Assembly: GCA_945892775.1 (NCBI GenBank)
Contig: CAMDDP010000012.1
Coordinates: forward strand, 1 to 61,123
Length of the DNA stretch: 61,123 nt
Reading direction: 5' to 3'
Origin: Chitinophaga pinensis
Lineage (GTDB): Bacteria; Bacteroidota; Bacteroidia; Chitinophagales; UBA10324
Every line of letters begins with the position of its first letter. Within the stretch, counting starts at the first letter, position 1. A program made the position numbers and the translations under genes. Under the pieces are notes generated by a model, which saw only the letters and a program-made list of their open reading frames with translations, was not told where the DNA came from and searched no databases. Of this stretch, positions 47,792-56,959 are shown piece after piece.

Positions 47792-49444
47792 CTAACGAAT
47801 TTCAACTGGAATACTATTAATTGAACGAATAGTTCCATCAGGCCCTTTTGCACGAATTTTTCTGAAAATAAATTGATCTCCAGGTTTGCAAATTTTTAGA
47901 TAGTCCGAAACGGCTCCGGTAAATTTAGCTCCATTTACAGATGTAGATTTTGCATCTTGACGCTTTGCTATAAAAACACACTCAAAAGAAACCACATCAA
48001 ATCTAACCCCTTCAAAATAAAAGTCTTTTAACACCGCTCCAATTCCAGGAACTGCCTTTATTTCTCCGGTTTTCATATCCCCTTCTGATTTACCTCCAAT
48101 TTGAGCAACTGGATCTGGAATACGCTTTATCACAAACTCCGATGATCCTACTTTAGTGGTCTTTTGCCCGTCTTTAACTGTTACGGAGATTGTGATTTTA
48201 GAATTGACCATGGAAGCTGGCATATTTGCAATGTATTTCCCCTTACTTCCAGTAAAAGAACCTGCAGAAGCAGAGGCTGTACATTTGTCAGCAGCAAAAC
48301 CAGGCACTGAAACTGAAAATGGATTCGGAATACCCGCATAAATCAAATTCAAATTGTCAGGCGCAATTACACAAGATCCTTTAGCAGAAGTATAAGCTGA
48401 TTCAAATGGATAATAAACAGGAGTTCCATCAGGACCAGTAATCATAACCGCCCCAGAATATTTTTTCTCTCCCTCCCCGCTTGCAGTTAATTTATATTTT
48501 CCCATACCTAATTCAATTGGCAATATTTGCCCGCCACCATTGACTGGATTTATTTTAGTTTCTTTATAAGAGTCCCCATCTTTTACAGCATTACCATTTA
48601 AAGAGCCAATTGTTATTGTTGGATTTGCCGTTGAATTATATGCAGCAACAAAAATATCAGCTGTATATTCCTGTCCTGACATGATGTAGCTTGATGGTGC
48701 TATTACTTTTGCAGCCATACGATCTACTTTAAAATCCTTAGCATTAATTTTACCTAATAAATAATCAATAATCTGCGCTTCAGAATTTTTAGCATCATTT
48801 TGAAACTTGTTTAATAAAGTTAGACAAGCAATTGTTGGTACCATGTGAAAATTTGCATCCTCCCAGGTTTTTGATTCACCTTCTTGCCCTTTAATATTCT
48901 CCATAATGCTTAACGGCAATATAGTTTCAAAGTTCTTTTTATCAGCAGGATCCTCAACTAAGCCAAGTAGTTTTGCTCTGGTATCAATTATTGCTTTTTT
49001 CAAAATATCGGCTTTTTTTCCTTCTTCCAACATGAGACGAGTAGAAACGTCCAAATTTTTGTCATCACTTAAACGACCAAGTTCGGGTTTCCATCCTTTC
49101 ATTTGTTTCTGCTCCTTCTTGTCAATCCATCCGCCACTACCTACAACAACATCATCCATTATCCCATTAATCATTAAGCATAATTCATCAGTGTGTTTTT
49201 TTGCAAGAGCAGCTCTATCGTAAAATGGCTTAGCCTTTTCTTTTTGAATTTCAAGTTGGTCAGCAAAAACTTTCATTGATTTTTCATTCTTAGAATTTAC
49301 TGAAACATTTGAATTATTAATACCTTGGTTTACAACATGAAAAGCATTTAATATTTCAGCAGACACATTCATAGCTAAAAGGGCAGTCAACACGAGATAC
49401 ATCATGTTGATCATCATTTGTCTGGGTTCCTTAGGAATTGACAT
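47792..49444 (-). CDS. gldM: Gliding motility / T9SS motor protein GldM (PorM)
   Basis: The rotor/transmission part of the T9SS motor, 550 residues. One N-terminal membrane helix (about 11-29, MMINMMYLVLTALLAMNVSA) anchors it next to GldL; the rest is periplasmic and is known to form four elongated domains that reach GldK/GldN. The start with SIPKEPRQMMINMMYLVLTALLAMN-type residues is diagnostic. Length is in the family range (about 515-550). It is 50 bp from gldL and 30 bp from gldN. Confidence 0.95.
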   Translation of the reverse strand: MSIPKEPRQMMINMMYLVLTALLAMNVSAEILNAFHVVNQGINNSNVSVNSKNEKSMKVFADQLEIQKEKAKPFYDRAALAKKHTDELCLMINGIMDDVVVGSGGWIDKKEQKQMKGWKPELGRLSDDKNLDVSTRLMLEEGKKADILKKAIIDTRAKLLGLVEDPADKKNFETILPLSIMENIKGQEGESKTWEDANFHMVPTIACLTLLNKFQNDAKNSEAQIIDYLLGKINAKDFKVDRMAAKVIAPSSYIMSGQEYTADIFVAAYNSTANPTITIGSLNGNAVKDGDSYKETKINPVNGGGQILPIELGMGKYKLTASGEGEKKYSGAVMITGPDGTPVYYPFESAYTSAKGSCVIAPDNLNLIYAGIPNPFSVSVPGFAADKCTASASAGSFTGSKGKYIANMPASMVNSKITISVTVKDGQKTTKVGSSEFVIKRIPDPVAQIGGKSEGDMKTGEIKAVPGIGAVLKDFYFEGVRFDVVSFECVFIAKRQDAKSTSVNGAKFTGAVSDYLKICKPGDQFIFRKIRAKGPDGTIRSINSIPVEIR

Positions 49445-49494
49445 TTATTTATAGGTGTTTTTTTTATTAAAAATAAATCGTTAAAAAACTTACA

Positions 49495-50319
49495 CTATCT
49501 AGAACTAGCCCCTCCAATTTGCATAGCAGAAAGCATATTGCCATAAATTGAATTTAAATGCCCAAGATTTTTTGCAAGGCCATTTATCTCAGTTTTATAC
49601 TTCTTAGTATCTTCAACAGAATCATTTAAATTTTCCATAGCAGATGAAAGAGTGCCATAGAACTTATTCATAGTTTTTAAATGGCTATTAGTGTCTTGTA
49701 ATTCCAGTTCATATATAGCGTTCAATTGAGCGAGATTTTTAGAAACCTGCTGAACTTGTTCGTGGTATTTTTTAGTTTCATCGGCACCTGAAGCAAGTAA
49801 CTCCGCAGCAATAGTTGCTTCGTTATAAGCCTTTTTCATTTGAGACAAAGCAACCGCTGCTTCTTTAGTCTTCGAAGTGTAATCATTAGTTACAGTGATT
49901 GCATCACTCACATCAGATAGGCCAGATAGGTTTTCACCTAATTTATTTAAGTTATCTCCCAATCTACGAATTAATTCTTGATCAACATTTGCGGTTTCCA
50001 ATAAATTATCAAACTGCTGAGTTAAAGTTCCATGAGTAGCTTGGTCATGTTCCTTTAAAAGCTCTTCTTCGTCAGGGGCCAAGTTAATTTCAGGATAAAT
50101 TTTTTCCCAATAATAGTCAGCATGAGGAGGAAGAATTCCTAAAAGTGCAAAGATAAAAGCTTCGGTACACATACCCACAATAAGCATTTCACTAGCATAG
50201 GGCCAGTGTTGAAGCTTAAATAGAGCTCCCATCAACACAACAGAAGCACCAAGACCGATAATTAAATTTTTTATTCTTTTACCTTTTTCAGTCTCAAAAA
50301 AATGAGCGAGTTTATTCAT
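49495..50319 (-). CDS. gldL: Gliding motility / T9SS motor protein GldL (PorL)
   Basis: The inner-membrane stator-like part of the motor, 274 residues. Two membrane helices (about 20-36 and 45-63) carry the conserved KLQHWP loop (35-40) and Glu53 in CTEAFIF; the equivalent Glu in Flavobacterium GldL (Glu49) is needed for proton-driven action. The rest (about 80-274) is a long cytoplasmic coiled coil. It sits between gldK (106-bp gap) and gldM (50-bp gap). The large gap before it could hold a processing site or second promoter, but no -7 box was seen. Confidence 0.95.
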   Translation of the reverse strand: MNKLAHFFETEKGKRIKNLIIGLGASVVLMGALFKLQHWPYASEMLIVGMCTEAFIFALLGILPPHADYYWEKIYPEINLAPDEEELLKEHDQATHGTLTQQFDNLLETANVDQELIRRLGDNLNKLGENLSGLSDVSDAITVTNDYTSKTKEAAVALSQMKKAYNEATIAAELLASGADETKKYHEQVQQVSKNLAQLNAIYELELQDTNSHLKTMNKFYGTLSSAMENLNDSVEDTKKYKTEINGLAKNLGHLNSIYGNMLSAMQIGGASSR

Positions 50320-50425
50320 TGTTCAAAAGTGTTTATTTAGTTAATTATTGATTGTGATTTTAGTTTCTGTTATGTCTTTTTAAGCATTAAAAAGAAATGG
50401 TGTGTAATCAAATTCAATAAATATT

Positions 50426-51697
50426 TTAATCATTGATTGATCTACCAAGGAAGGTTATTACATCTCTGAACCCAACATAAGCTTTTGCTGAATCTTGATA
50501 CTCATAATTACGAACACCTGTTTGACAGTAATAAGCTATATCCTTCCAGGACCCCCCTCTAACAACCTTTCTTTTAAGAGTAATCGCATCGGAATTTTGA
50601 GTATTATACTGAATATCCGGATTTAAATCCCAAACAAATGAATAGGAGTTTTCATAAAAAGCAGTTGAAGTCCACTCAGAAACATTACCAGCCATATTAT
50701 ATAAACCAAAATCATTTGGGAAATAAGCATCCACTTTTACTGTATAAAAACCTCCATCGTCAGGATAATTTCCACGACCAGGTTTAAAGTTAGCAAGAAT
50801 ACACCCCTTCTTGTTTCTCATGTAAGGCCCCCCCCAAGGATAAGGAGAAATATCTCTGCCACCTCTCGCAGCATACTCCCACTCCGATTCATAAGGCAAA
50901 CGGAATTCATCATTAATTACATCACCTAATTCTGTTCGGTAATCATTCCAAAAACGAGTGCGCCATTTTGAAAATGCAGTTGCCTGCTTCCAATCAACCC
51001 CAACAACAGGATAATTATCAAATGCTGGATGCCAAAAATAATTTCGTGTCATTGGCTCATTGTAGGAATAAGTAAAATCATGAACCCAACATAATGTATC
51101 GGGATACACATTTACAGTTTCAGTCATAATCACCGAACTACGATCAAAATCTGAATTATGAGGATTTGACCCTGAAGTCCTATTTTCTTCCTTAGCTGCA
51201 GTCTTAAAATCCACCCAAAAATATGTGTAGTTTAACCCTTTGGTATTAATTTCTTTTCTTCCTAATATTCTTTGGTTTTCAGGTGTATACATAGAAGATA
51301 ATTGGTCCTGAATTTCTTCGTCTTCCCAATCAATTTTTTCTCTGTAATTAACGGCGTTGTCATCAATTAAATAATCTCCCCCCAATATTTTATGTGCAAT
51401 TGAATCTTTTACAAATTCAACAAACTGACGATATTCATTATTTGAAATTTCGGTTTCATCCATAAAGAAGCCTTGTATGGAAATGGACTTAGGTTTTTGA
51501 ATCAAGGCATTATTAATGTCTTGATCACTTTGGCCAATATGTAAAGTGCCCGATGGTATGTACATCATTCCGTAAGGAACTATTGTGTTCCATTCCGGTC
51601 GATCTAGCGTACCTAGCAGTTGACCATTGTATCCGCCGTTGCAAGCAGCAAACAGACACATCAACCCAATTAAAAAACTCCTTGAATTCTTGATCAT
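50426..51697 (-). CDS. gldK: T9SS lipoprotein GldK (PorK), FGE-sulfatase fold
   Basis: An outer-membrane lipoprotein of the T9SS ring with GldN. I use the ATG at 51697, which gives a short normal signal peptide with a lipobox FAAC (lipidated Cys19); a GTG at 51715 would add six residues. The body has the formylglycine-generating-enzyme-like fold: PSGTLHIGQSDQD, FFMDETEISNNEYRQF, VGVDWKQATAFSKWR, RLPYESEWEYAARGG, NMAGNVSEWTSTAF and VRGGSWKD. It follows the PorP/SprF gene by 175 bp. Order PorP-K-L-M-N is the canonical arrangement. Confidence 0.95.
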   Translation of the reverse strand: MIKNSRSFLIGLMCLFAACNGGYNGQLLGTLDRPEWNTIVPYGMMYIPSGTLHIGQSDQDINNALIQKPKSISIQGFFMDETEISNNEYRQFVEFVKDSIAHKILGGDYLIDDNAVNYREKIDWEDEEIQDQLSSMYTPENQRILGRKEINTKGLNYTYFWVDFKTAAKEENRTSGSNPHNSDFDRSSVIMTETVNVYPDTLCWVHDFTYSYNEPMTRNYFWHPAFDNYPVVGVDWKQATAFSKWRTRFWNDYRTELGDVINDEFRLPYESEWEYAARGGRDISPYPWGGPYMRNKKGCILANFKPGRGNYPDDGGFYTVKVDAYFPNDFGLYNMAGNVSEWTSTAFYENSYSFVWDLNPDIQYNTQNSDAITLKRKVVRGGSWKDIAYYCQTGVRNYEYQDSAKAYVGFRDVITFLGRSIND

Positions 51698-51872
51698 GGT
51701 TTGAGGTTTAATCACTTAAAAAGTAGAGTGTAAGCTATAGAAATTCTTTTAGGGTGGGTAAAAATAATTTTTTTATTTATCAAACCAAATCAAATTTTAG
51801 GACCGAACTTTTTGGGTCTGACGCATTTTAACGAATGTTTCAGATAAAAGGTTACAATTCCGTGACACTATT

Positions 51873-52841
51873 TTAAAATCTAGGGGTGAAAATAATTTTT
51901 TCGGGCTTAGCATTTTTTGTTAAACTAAGTGAATAACGAAGCATTAACTCATTTGAAGCCCCTAAATTTGAGATAGAATATTCATAAGCATATCCAACTT
52001 CCAAATTAGAAGGAAGGCTAATTCCAATAAATCCAATTATCGCATCGGGATGATTTGAGGCCATTCCACGGTAACCACCACCAAACCACCCTAATTTTTT
52101 ATATCCTATTAATAGAATTGTCTCACTCTGAAATTCATTAAAATTGTACTTTACAAGTAAAGAAGGTTTTATGTTAATAGTTTTCTCTTTATTAATAAGG
52201 AAAGAAATACTTCCTGAAAGATTACGCACCTCATCAATAGACAATTTTCCATTAGTTGATAAATACTTCAACGAAGGATTTAATAAATGCGCTCCTGCGA
52301 TTCCAACATTCATTATTTTATTGAGATAAAAAAAGCCCCCTGAAAATTCGGGACTTGTTGTTGAAACAATATTTAAAGGAAGTAAATTATCGTTGTGATT
52401 ATTAATAGAACCAGAATAAAATCCATCGGAAGCTCGCAATTTTATGCCGTCAACTGAAGATTGTATTATTCCACCGCGAACTCCTATTCCAAATCGATGG
52501 TTGTTATTCCCTATGATAAATGAGTAGCCGACCATTGCACAAGTATTTCGTTGCACACCTTGTTGATTATTTAAAACTAGGAATCCTACTCCGCCATGAA
52601 GATTTGGAATATATGAACTGATAGAAATGGCCTGAGCAGTCGGATGCCCTGTAATGCCTACCCACTGCGACCTTCCAATTGCTGAAGCATTAATGGACTT
52701 AGTAATTCCGCTAACCGAAGGATTATAAAATTCCGGATTCAATGAACCATAAGCAAATTGAGGAATTTGTTGCGCAAAAGAAGTTTCAACAAAGCAGAAA
52801 ATAAAAAAAAGAAGGGCAAGTAAAAATTTTCTCTCGATCAT
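51873..52841 (-). CDS. PorP/SprF family outer membrane protein
   Basis: A 322-residue outer-membrane barrel with a signal peptide (ends FVETSFAQ) and the family start QIPQFAYGSLNPEFYNPSVSGI. SprF and PorP family members partner with T9SS cargo and the K-N ring at the outer membrane. The position directly before gldK matches porP of the classic porPKLMN cluster, but the genome may have several paralogues (SprF-like), so I do not give a symbol. It starts 27 bp after the DUF255 gene, which may share a transcript. Confidence 0.88.
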   Translation of the reverse strand: MIERKFLLALLFFIFCFVETSFAQQIPQFAYGSLNPEFYNPSVSGITKSINASAIGRSQWVGITGHPTAQAISISSYIPNLHGGVGFLVLNNQQGVQRNTCAMVGYSFIIGNNNHRFGIGVRGGIIQSSVDGIKLRASDGFYSGSINNHNDNLLPLNIVSTTSPEFSGGFFYLNKIMNVGIAGAHLLNPSLKYLSTNGKLSIDEVRNLSGSISFLINKEKTINIKPSLLVKYNFNEFQSETILLIGYKKLGWFGGGYRGMASNHPDAIIGFIGISLPSNLEVGYAYEYSISNLGASNELMLRYSLSLTKNAKPEKIIFTPRF

Positions 52842-52868
52842 TATTGTATTCAGAAGAATAAAAATAAT

Positions 52869-54941
52869 CTATCCTGACGATAATACAAATGGATCTAATT
52901 TTTTAACGAACTCATCAGCAGAATTAACTGGCTGCTCGCAACCATAATTTCTACATAAATAAAAAGTTGAATCGTTTAGAAATTGTTTGCTATTAAATAT
53001 AGGAAAAGCAAGCGCATTGATTTCTGATGCAGCCAATACCTTAATTGGAAGGTATATTTTATTTAACCTTTCAGCATTAAGAGTAGAATTTTTTCCGGTA
53101 ATTACTATTTCATTGAAATCAAAATCAAATGCATTTAAAGTTAATAGCCAGTTGCCAAATGATGCAGGAAACTGAGTGGCTATGTTTTGAATTTTTACAT
53201 ACATATCAACGGCATTTTTTTGCCATTCAGTATTACCCAATAGTAATCCGAGCTTGTAAGAATTTTCGGCCATCATAGAATTTCCTGATGCTATGGCATT
53301 ATCAAAATATTCTACCTTTCTGATGACTATATCATTTTGCCAATCAGGGGTATAAAAGAAAAGCGGCTCTTTTTCATCTGAAAAATGCTCGTGTACATAT
53401 TGAATTAATTCTTTTGCTTTCAATAACCAATTAACCTCAAAAGTTATTTCATAAACATCAATGCATGCTTTTATTAGGGAAGCATAATCATCAAGGAAAG
53501 CAGGATTTTTTGCTTCTCCATTTTTATAGTTATGGTGAAAAGCCCCTACATGAAAATTATCTTTCAGTTGTTTAAAAACAAAATTCAAATTTGTAATAGC
53601 GGTTTCACCATAAGATTTATTTCCTGTTGCTTTTGAAGCATTTACAAAAGCAGAAATCATTAATGCATTCCAACTCAAAATAATTTTATCATCTAAAGCT
53701 GGTCGAATTCTTTTTTCCCTTTCAATTAGCAATTTATCTTTGCCGTTAGCAATAACTCTTTCAAGTTCAATAGGTGCTATTCCGTTTATTCTTGAAAAAT
53801 CATCAATACTTTTTCTAATATTTAAAATACTTTTTCCTTCCCAATTTCCTTCTTCAGTTATATTATAATAATCACAAAAAATTTCCGCATCACTTTTTAA
53901 AACAGCTACTACTTCATTTTTATTCCAACAATAATATTTGCCCTCTACCCCTTCTGAATCCGCATCTAAACTTGAATAAAATCCGCCCGTTGGATTTGTA
54001 AGCTCTCTTGTTACAAATGCTAAAGTTTCATCAATCACCCTTAAATAACTTTTATCGCCAGTTAATTTATAAGCCTCAGAATAAGTGGAAACAAATAAAG
54101 CGTTGTCATAAAGCATTTTCTCAAAATGTGGTGCTAACCATTTTTCATCTGTGGAATAGCGTGAAAACCCCCCTCCTACTTGATCATAAATTCCTCCTTG
54201 CAACATTTTATCAAGTGAAAGCCTAACCTGATTTATTGCGCTCTCATTCCTCGTAAAAAAATAATACTGCATTAAAAAATTTAAACTATAAGTGCTCGGA
54301 AATTTAGGTGCGCTTCCAAATCCGCCCTCAACTATATCAAATTGTTCTTCTAACCTTTTATAGGCCAGATGAGAAATTGTTGCCTCAGAATTTTTTATTT
54401 GATATTTATTTAACAAATCATTTCGGCTCTGCATCATTTCAGTTAAATCATTCGATTGAAGAATGATTTCATTTTTCCGTACTATCCAGGATTGTCTAAT
54501 TCCAGTTAAAATCTGAAGCCATGAAGGTCTGTTGTAAGCAGGTTTCGGTGGGAAATAAGTACCCCCATAAAAAGGCTTTAGTTCAGGTGTGAGAAATACA
54601 TTCAAAGGCCACCCTCCACTTCCACTCATAATCTGAATAGCTTCCATATATATATTATCAAGATCAGGCCGCTCTTCTCGGTCAATTTTTATATTTATAA
54701 AATTTTCATTCATAAACTGAGCCACTTCCTCATTCTCAAACGATTCATGCTCCATTACATGACACCAATGACACGCGGCATAACCGATACTTACTAAAAT
54801 TGGTTTGTTCTTTATTCTTGATTCATCAAATGCATCCTTACACCAGGGAAACCAATTAACGGGATTATGAGCGTGTTGCAATAAATAAGGACTGCTTTCA
54901 TTTATAAGTTGATTGGTAAATTTATACTCCCCTTTTTCCAT
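52869..54941 (-). CDS. DUF255 thioredoxin-fold protein (YyaL/SPATA20-like)
   Basis: A large protein with an N-terminal thioredoxin-like domain (CHWCHVM, with CxxC at the start; preceded by [19 protein letters not shown]) and a long alpha-barrel C-terminal domain ([17 protein letters not shown]) of the (alpha/alpha)6 type as in sugar epimerases. Family members are widespread in bacteria and in mammals but their function is unclear; a role in redox or sugar metabolism is inference. I start at ATG 54941 instead of TTG 54956 because it is the better codon. 27 bp before PorP/SprF and 42 bp after HemD, all in one direction. Confidence 0.88.
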   Translation of the reverse strand: MEKGEYKFTNQLINESSPYLLQHAHNPVNWFPWCKDAFDESRIKNKPILVSIGYAACHWCHVMEHESFENEEVAQFMNENFINIKIDREERPDLDNIYMEAIQIMSGSGGWPLNVFLTPELKPFYGGTYFPPKPAYNRPSWLQILTGIRQSWIVRKNEIILQSNDLTEMMQSRNDLLNKYQIKNSEATISHLAYKRLEEQFDIVEGGFGSAPKFPSTYSLNFLMQYYFFTRNESAINQVRLSLDKMLQGGIYDQVGGGFSRYSTDEKWLAPHFEKMLYDNALFVSTYSEAYKLTGDKSYLRVIDETLAFVTRELTNPTGGFYSSLDADSEGVEGKYYCWNKNEVVAVLKSDAEIFCDYYNITEEGNWEGKSILNIRKSIDDFSRINGIAPIELERVIANGKDKLLIEREKRIRPALDDKIILSWNALMISAFVNASKATGNKSYGETAITNLNFVFKQLKDNFHVGAFHHNYKNGEAKNPAFLDDYASLIKACIDVYEITFEVNWLLKAKELIQYVHEHFSDEKEPLFFYTPDWQNDIVIRKVEYFDNAIASGNSMMAENSYKLGLLLGNTEWQKNAVDMYVKIQNIATQFPASFGNWLLTLNAFDFDFNEIVITGKNSTLNAERLNKIYLPIKVLAASEINALAFPIFNSKQFLNDSTFYLCRNYGCEQPVNSADEFVKKLDPFVLSSG

Positions 54942-54983
54942 ATAACGAAGAAACAAATTTATGCTTCAACAGCAATGAATTAA

Positions 54984-55889
54984 TTATTTCTTCTTTTTAG
55001 ATGCAAGAATATATTTTTCAATTGCCATAATCATAGAAGGTGACTCAACTGAAGGAGCAACAATATCGCATCGCAATTTAGCATCTTCAATTGCTTGCAA
55101 TGTTAGTGGCCCAAACCCGCCAATAACCTGGTTTCGTTGCTTGTAATCAGGGAAACTGTGAATCATAGAATTCACACTGGTTGGCCCAAAAAATATGATG
55201 GCATCAAAATTTAAATCCTTTTTCTTTAACTCGACAGGAATGGTTTTTAATATCATAGCCTCAGCAAAAGGAATATTATTATTCTTCAAAAAACCAGGAA
55301 TATCCGATTTATGAATATCGGCACAAGGAATTAAAAATTTCTCCCCTTCATTTTTGTGATGCATAAGTGTCTTAAAAAAATTAGGGAGCGATCCATCACC
55401 AAAAAAAACTTTTCGCTTTCGATACAAAATATATTTCTGTAAGTACAAGGCAACAGATTCGGTCATACAGTAATACTTTGTTTCATCGGGCATGCGGATT
55501 CTTAAACTCTCGCACAAACTGAAAAAATGTTCAATAATATTTCTGCTGGTAAAAACAACTGCCTCAAAACTCAGTGGATTGATTTTATAACGACGATACT
55601 CTCTATTTTCAATTCCGACTAACTGAATAAATGGCTTAAACTCAATTTCCACTTTGTATTTCCGACATAATTCGTTGTAGGGATTTTTATCATTTTCTGG
55701 TTTTGCCTGAGAAATTAAAATGGTTTTTATTGGTCGCAGTGGAATTATTGCTACTGGGGATACAACCTTTTTTTTAGGGGCAATAGTTTTCGAGATCTTT
55801 TTAGTAAAAGTTTTCTTAACCCGCGCAGCCACTTTTGATATTGAATTAGTGACCTTCTTTATTTGTTTCTTTGTTTTTGCCAACTTCAT
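54984..55889 (-). CDS. hemD: Uroporphyrinogen-III synthase (HemD)
   Basis: Closes hydroxymethylbilane to uroporphyrinogen III in haem synthesis. The 301-residue protein has a Lys/Ala/Val-rich N-terminal extension (about 1-48) that is not in other HemD proteins, then the two-lobe fold with KTILISQAKPENDKNPY, FEAVVFTSRNIIEHFF, PFAEAMILKTIPVEL, AIIFFGPTSVNSMI and the C-terminal CDIVAPSVESPSMIMAI, a pattern typical of Bacteroidota HemD. HemD is weakly conserved, so I rely on motif order and on context: it is directly after a DUF4271 gene, a common Bacteroidota arrangement. 23 bp separate the two. Confidence 0.85.
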   Translation of the reverse strand: MKLAKTKKQIKKVTNSISKVAARVKKTFTKKISKTIAPKKKVVSPVAIIPLRPIKTILISQAKPENDKNPYNELCRKYKVEIEFKPFIQLVGIENREYRRYKINPLSFEAVVFTSRNIIEHFFSLCESLRIRMPDETKYYCMTESVALYLQKYILYRKRKVFFGDGSLPNFFKTLMHHKNEGEKFLIPCADIHKSDIPGFLKNNNIPFAEAMILKTIPVELKKKDLNFDAIIFFGPTSVNSMIHSFPDYKQRNQVIGGFGPLTLQAIEDAKLRCDIVAPSVESPSMIMAIEKYILASKKKK

Positions 55890-55912
55890 TCACGGTGTTT
55901 TACACAAGTCAA

Positions 55913-56959
55913 TTACAATCCTTTCGCCCATTCCTTTATCAACTTTGCAAAAAACATTAAGGGCGCAATTTCCAAGGTGCAAATATAAACGATAAAGTGA
56001 AACTTATGCTTTGCAAAATAATCACTGCCAATGCTGAATCCACGAGCGTACCTAAAGAAAATAATGGCAAGCATCAAAATAAAACTGCCTGGAATGGCTG
56101 CCAAACTTATTTGAATTGGAGCAAAACAGATAATGATTAAAAATGGCAATAATAAAACCCCGGCAACACGATATAACTGAACTTCATTGAACTGATAAAA
56201 ATTAATTTCCTTTTTAAATGGAAATAAAATGGCTGCAGTTCGCATAATTATAAATCGAAAAAACAAAATTGAATTAACAATTATGGTTGTAATTATTAAT
56301 ATCCACCAATAAGGCGGAAAAAAATGAAAATGATATCCAACTAAGAAAAAATAAACTCCAATAACTAAAGAAGAATTTAGACTTAATAAAAATGTTCCAA
56401 ATTTTACGACACCAAAATTATCGCGAAAAATCTGTTGGTTAATTCCAAGGGGCTTAAAAATCTGAAACACATCACCAAATTCTCTAAAATAATTCAATCG
56501 AAGAAAAACTAAAAGTATAGCTAAAACTAGAAGCAGATAAAACATCCACGACTTCCATCCATCCATTAGCCTACAAACTATCACCTGATTGTTTGCTGGC
56601 ATAGAAAATTTTTGGAATATTTTAATCGGAGAAATAAAATGCCAAGAAGTCGTTGTACTATTAAATTTTTTTGATACTTGTGGCGTATTTATAATTGCTG
56701 GAATTACAAGAATTATGGTGTCAGTTTGGGGCGGTGTTAGATTAATTAACTGAGGGACTGCAGAGTCAATTTGTAACGATTGTTGACTAATTGTCTGAGA
56801 AACCGAATCGGGTTGAGCTATGCACTTCGACAAGCTCAATGTGATAATTAAAGCAATACCAAGTAAAAAAACGATAATAAAAGATCTCGGATAGAGAAAT
56901 TTTAGAGAATGTTCTATTCCATTTTGAGCAAGGGTTAGAGACAGGGCTTTAGAATTCAT
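55913..56959 (-). CDS. DUF4271 multi-pass membrane protein
   Basis: A 348-residue inner membrane protein. I use the ATG at 56959 (MNSKALSLTLAQNG) because the longer frame from 57040 would overlap the previous gene by 92 bp with poor sequence. About seven membrane segments are visible (for example RSFIIVFLLGIALIITLSL, WMFYLLLVLAILLVFL, FGTFLLSLNSSLVIGVYFF, WWILIITTIIVNSILFF, LLLPFLIIICFA, FILMLAIIFFRYA). DUF4271 proteins sit next to hemD in many Bacteroidota; their function is unknown. It overlaps the BamA/TamA-like gene by 11 bp. Confidence 0.82.
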   Translation of the reverse strand: MNSKALSLTLAQNGIEHSLKFLYPRSFIIVFLLGIALIITLSLSKCIAQPDSVSQTISQQSLQIDSAVPQLINLTPPQTDTIILVIPAIINTPQVSKKFNSTTTSWHFISPIKIFQKFSMPANNQVIVCRLMDGWKSWMFYLLLVLAILLVFLRLNYFREFGDVFQIFKPLGINQQIFRDNFGVVKFGTFLLSLNSSLVIGVYFFLVGYHFHFFPPYWWILIITTIIVNSILFFRFIIMRTAAILFPFKKEINFYQFNEVQLYRVAGVLLLPFLIIICFAPIQISLAAIPGSFILMLAIIFFRYARGFSIGSDYFAKHKFHFIVYICTLEIAPLMFFAKLIKEWAKGL

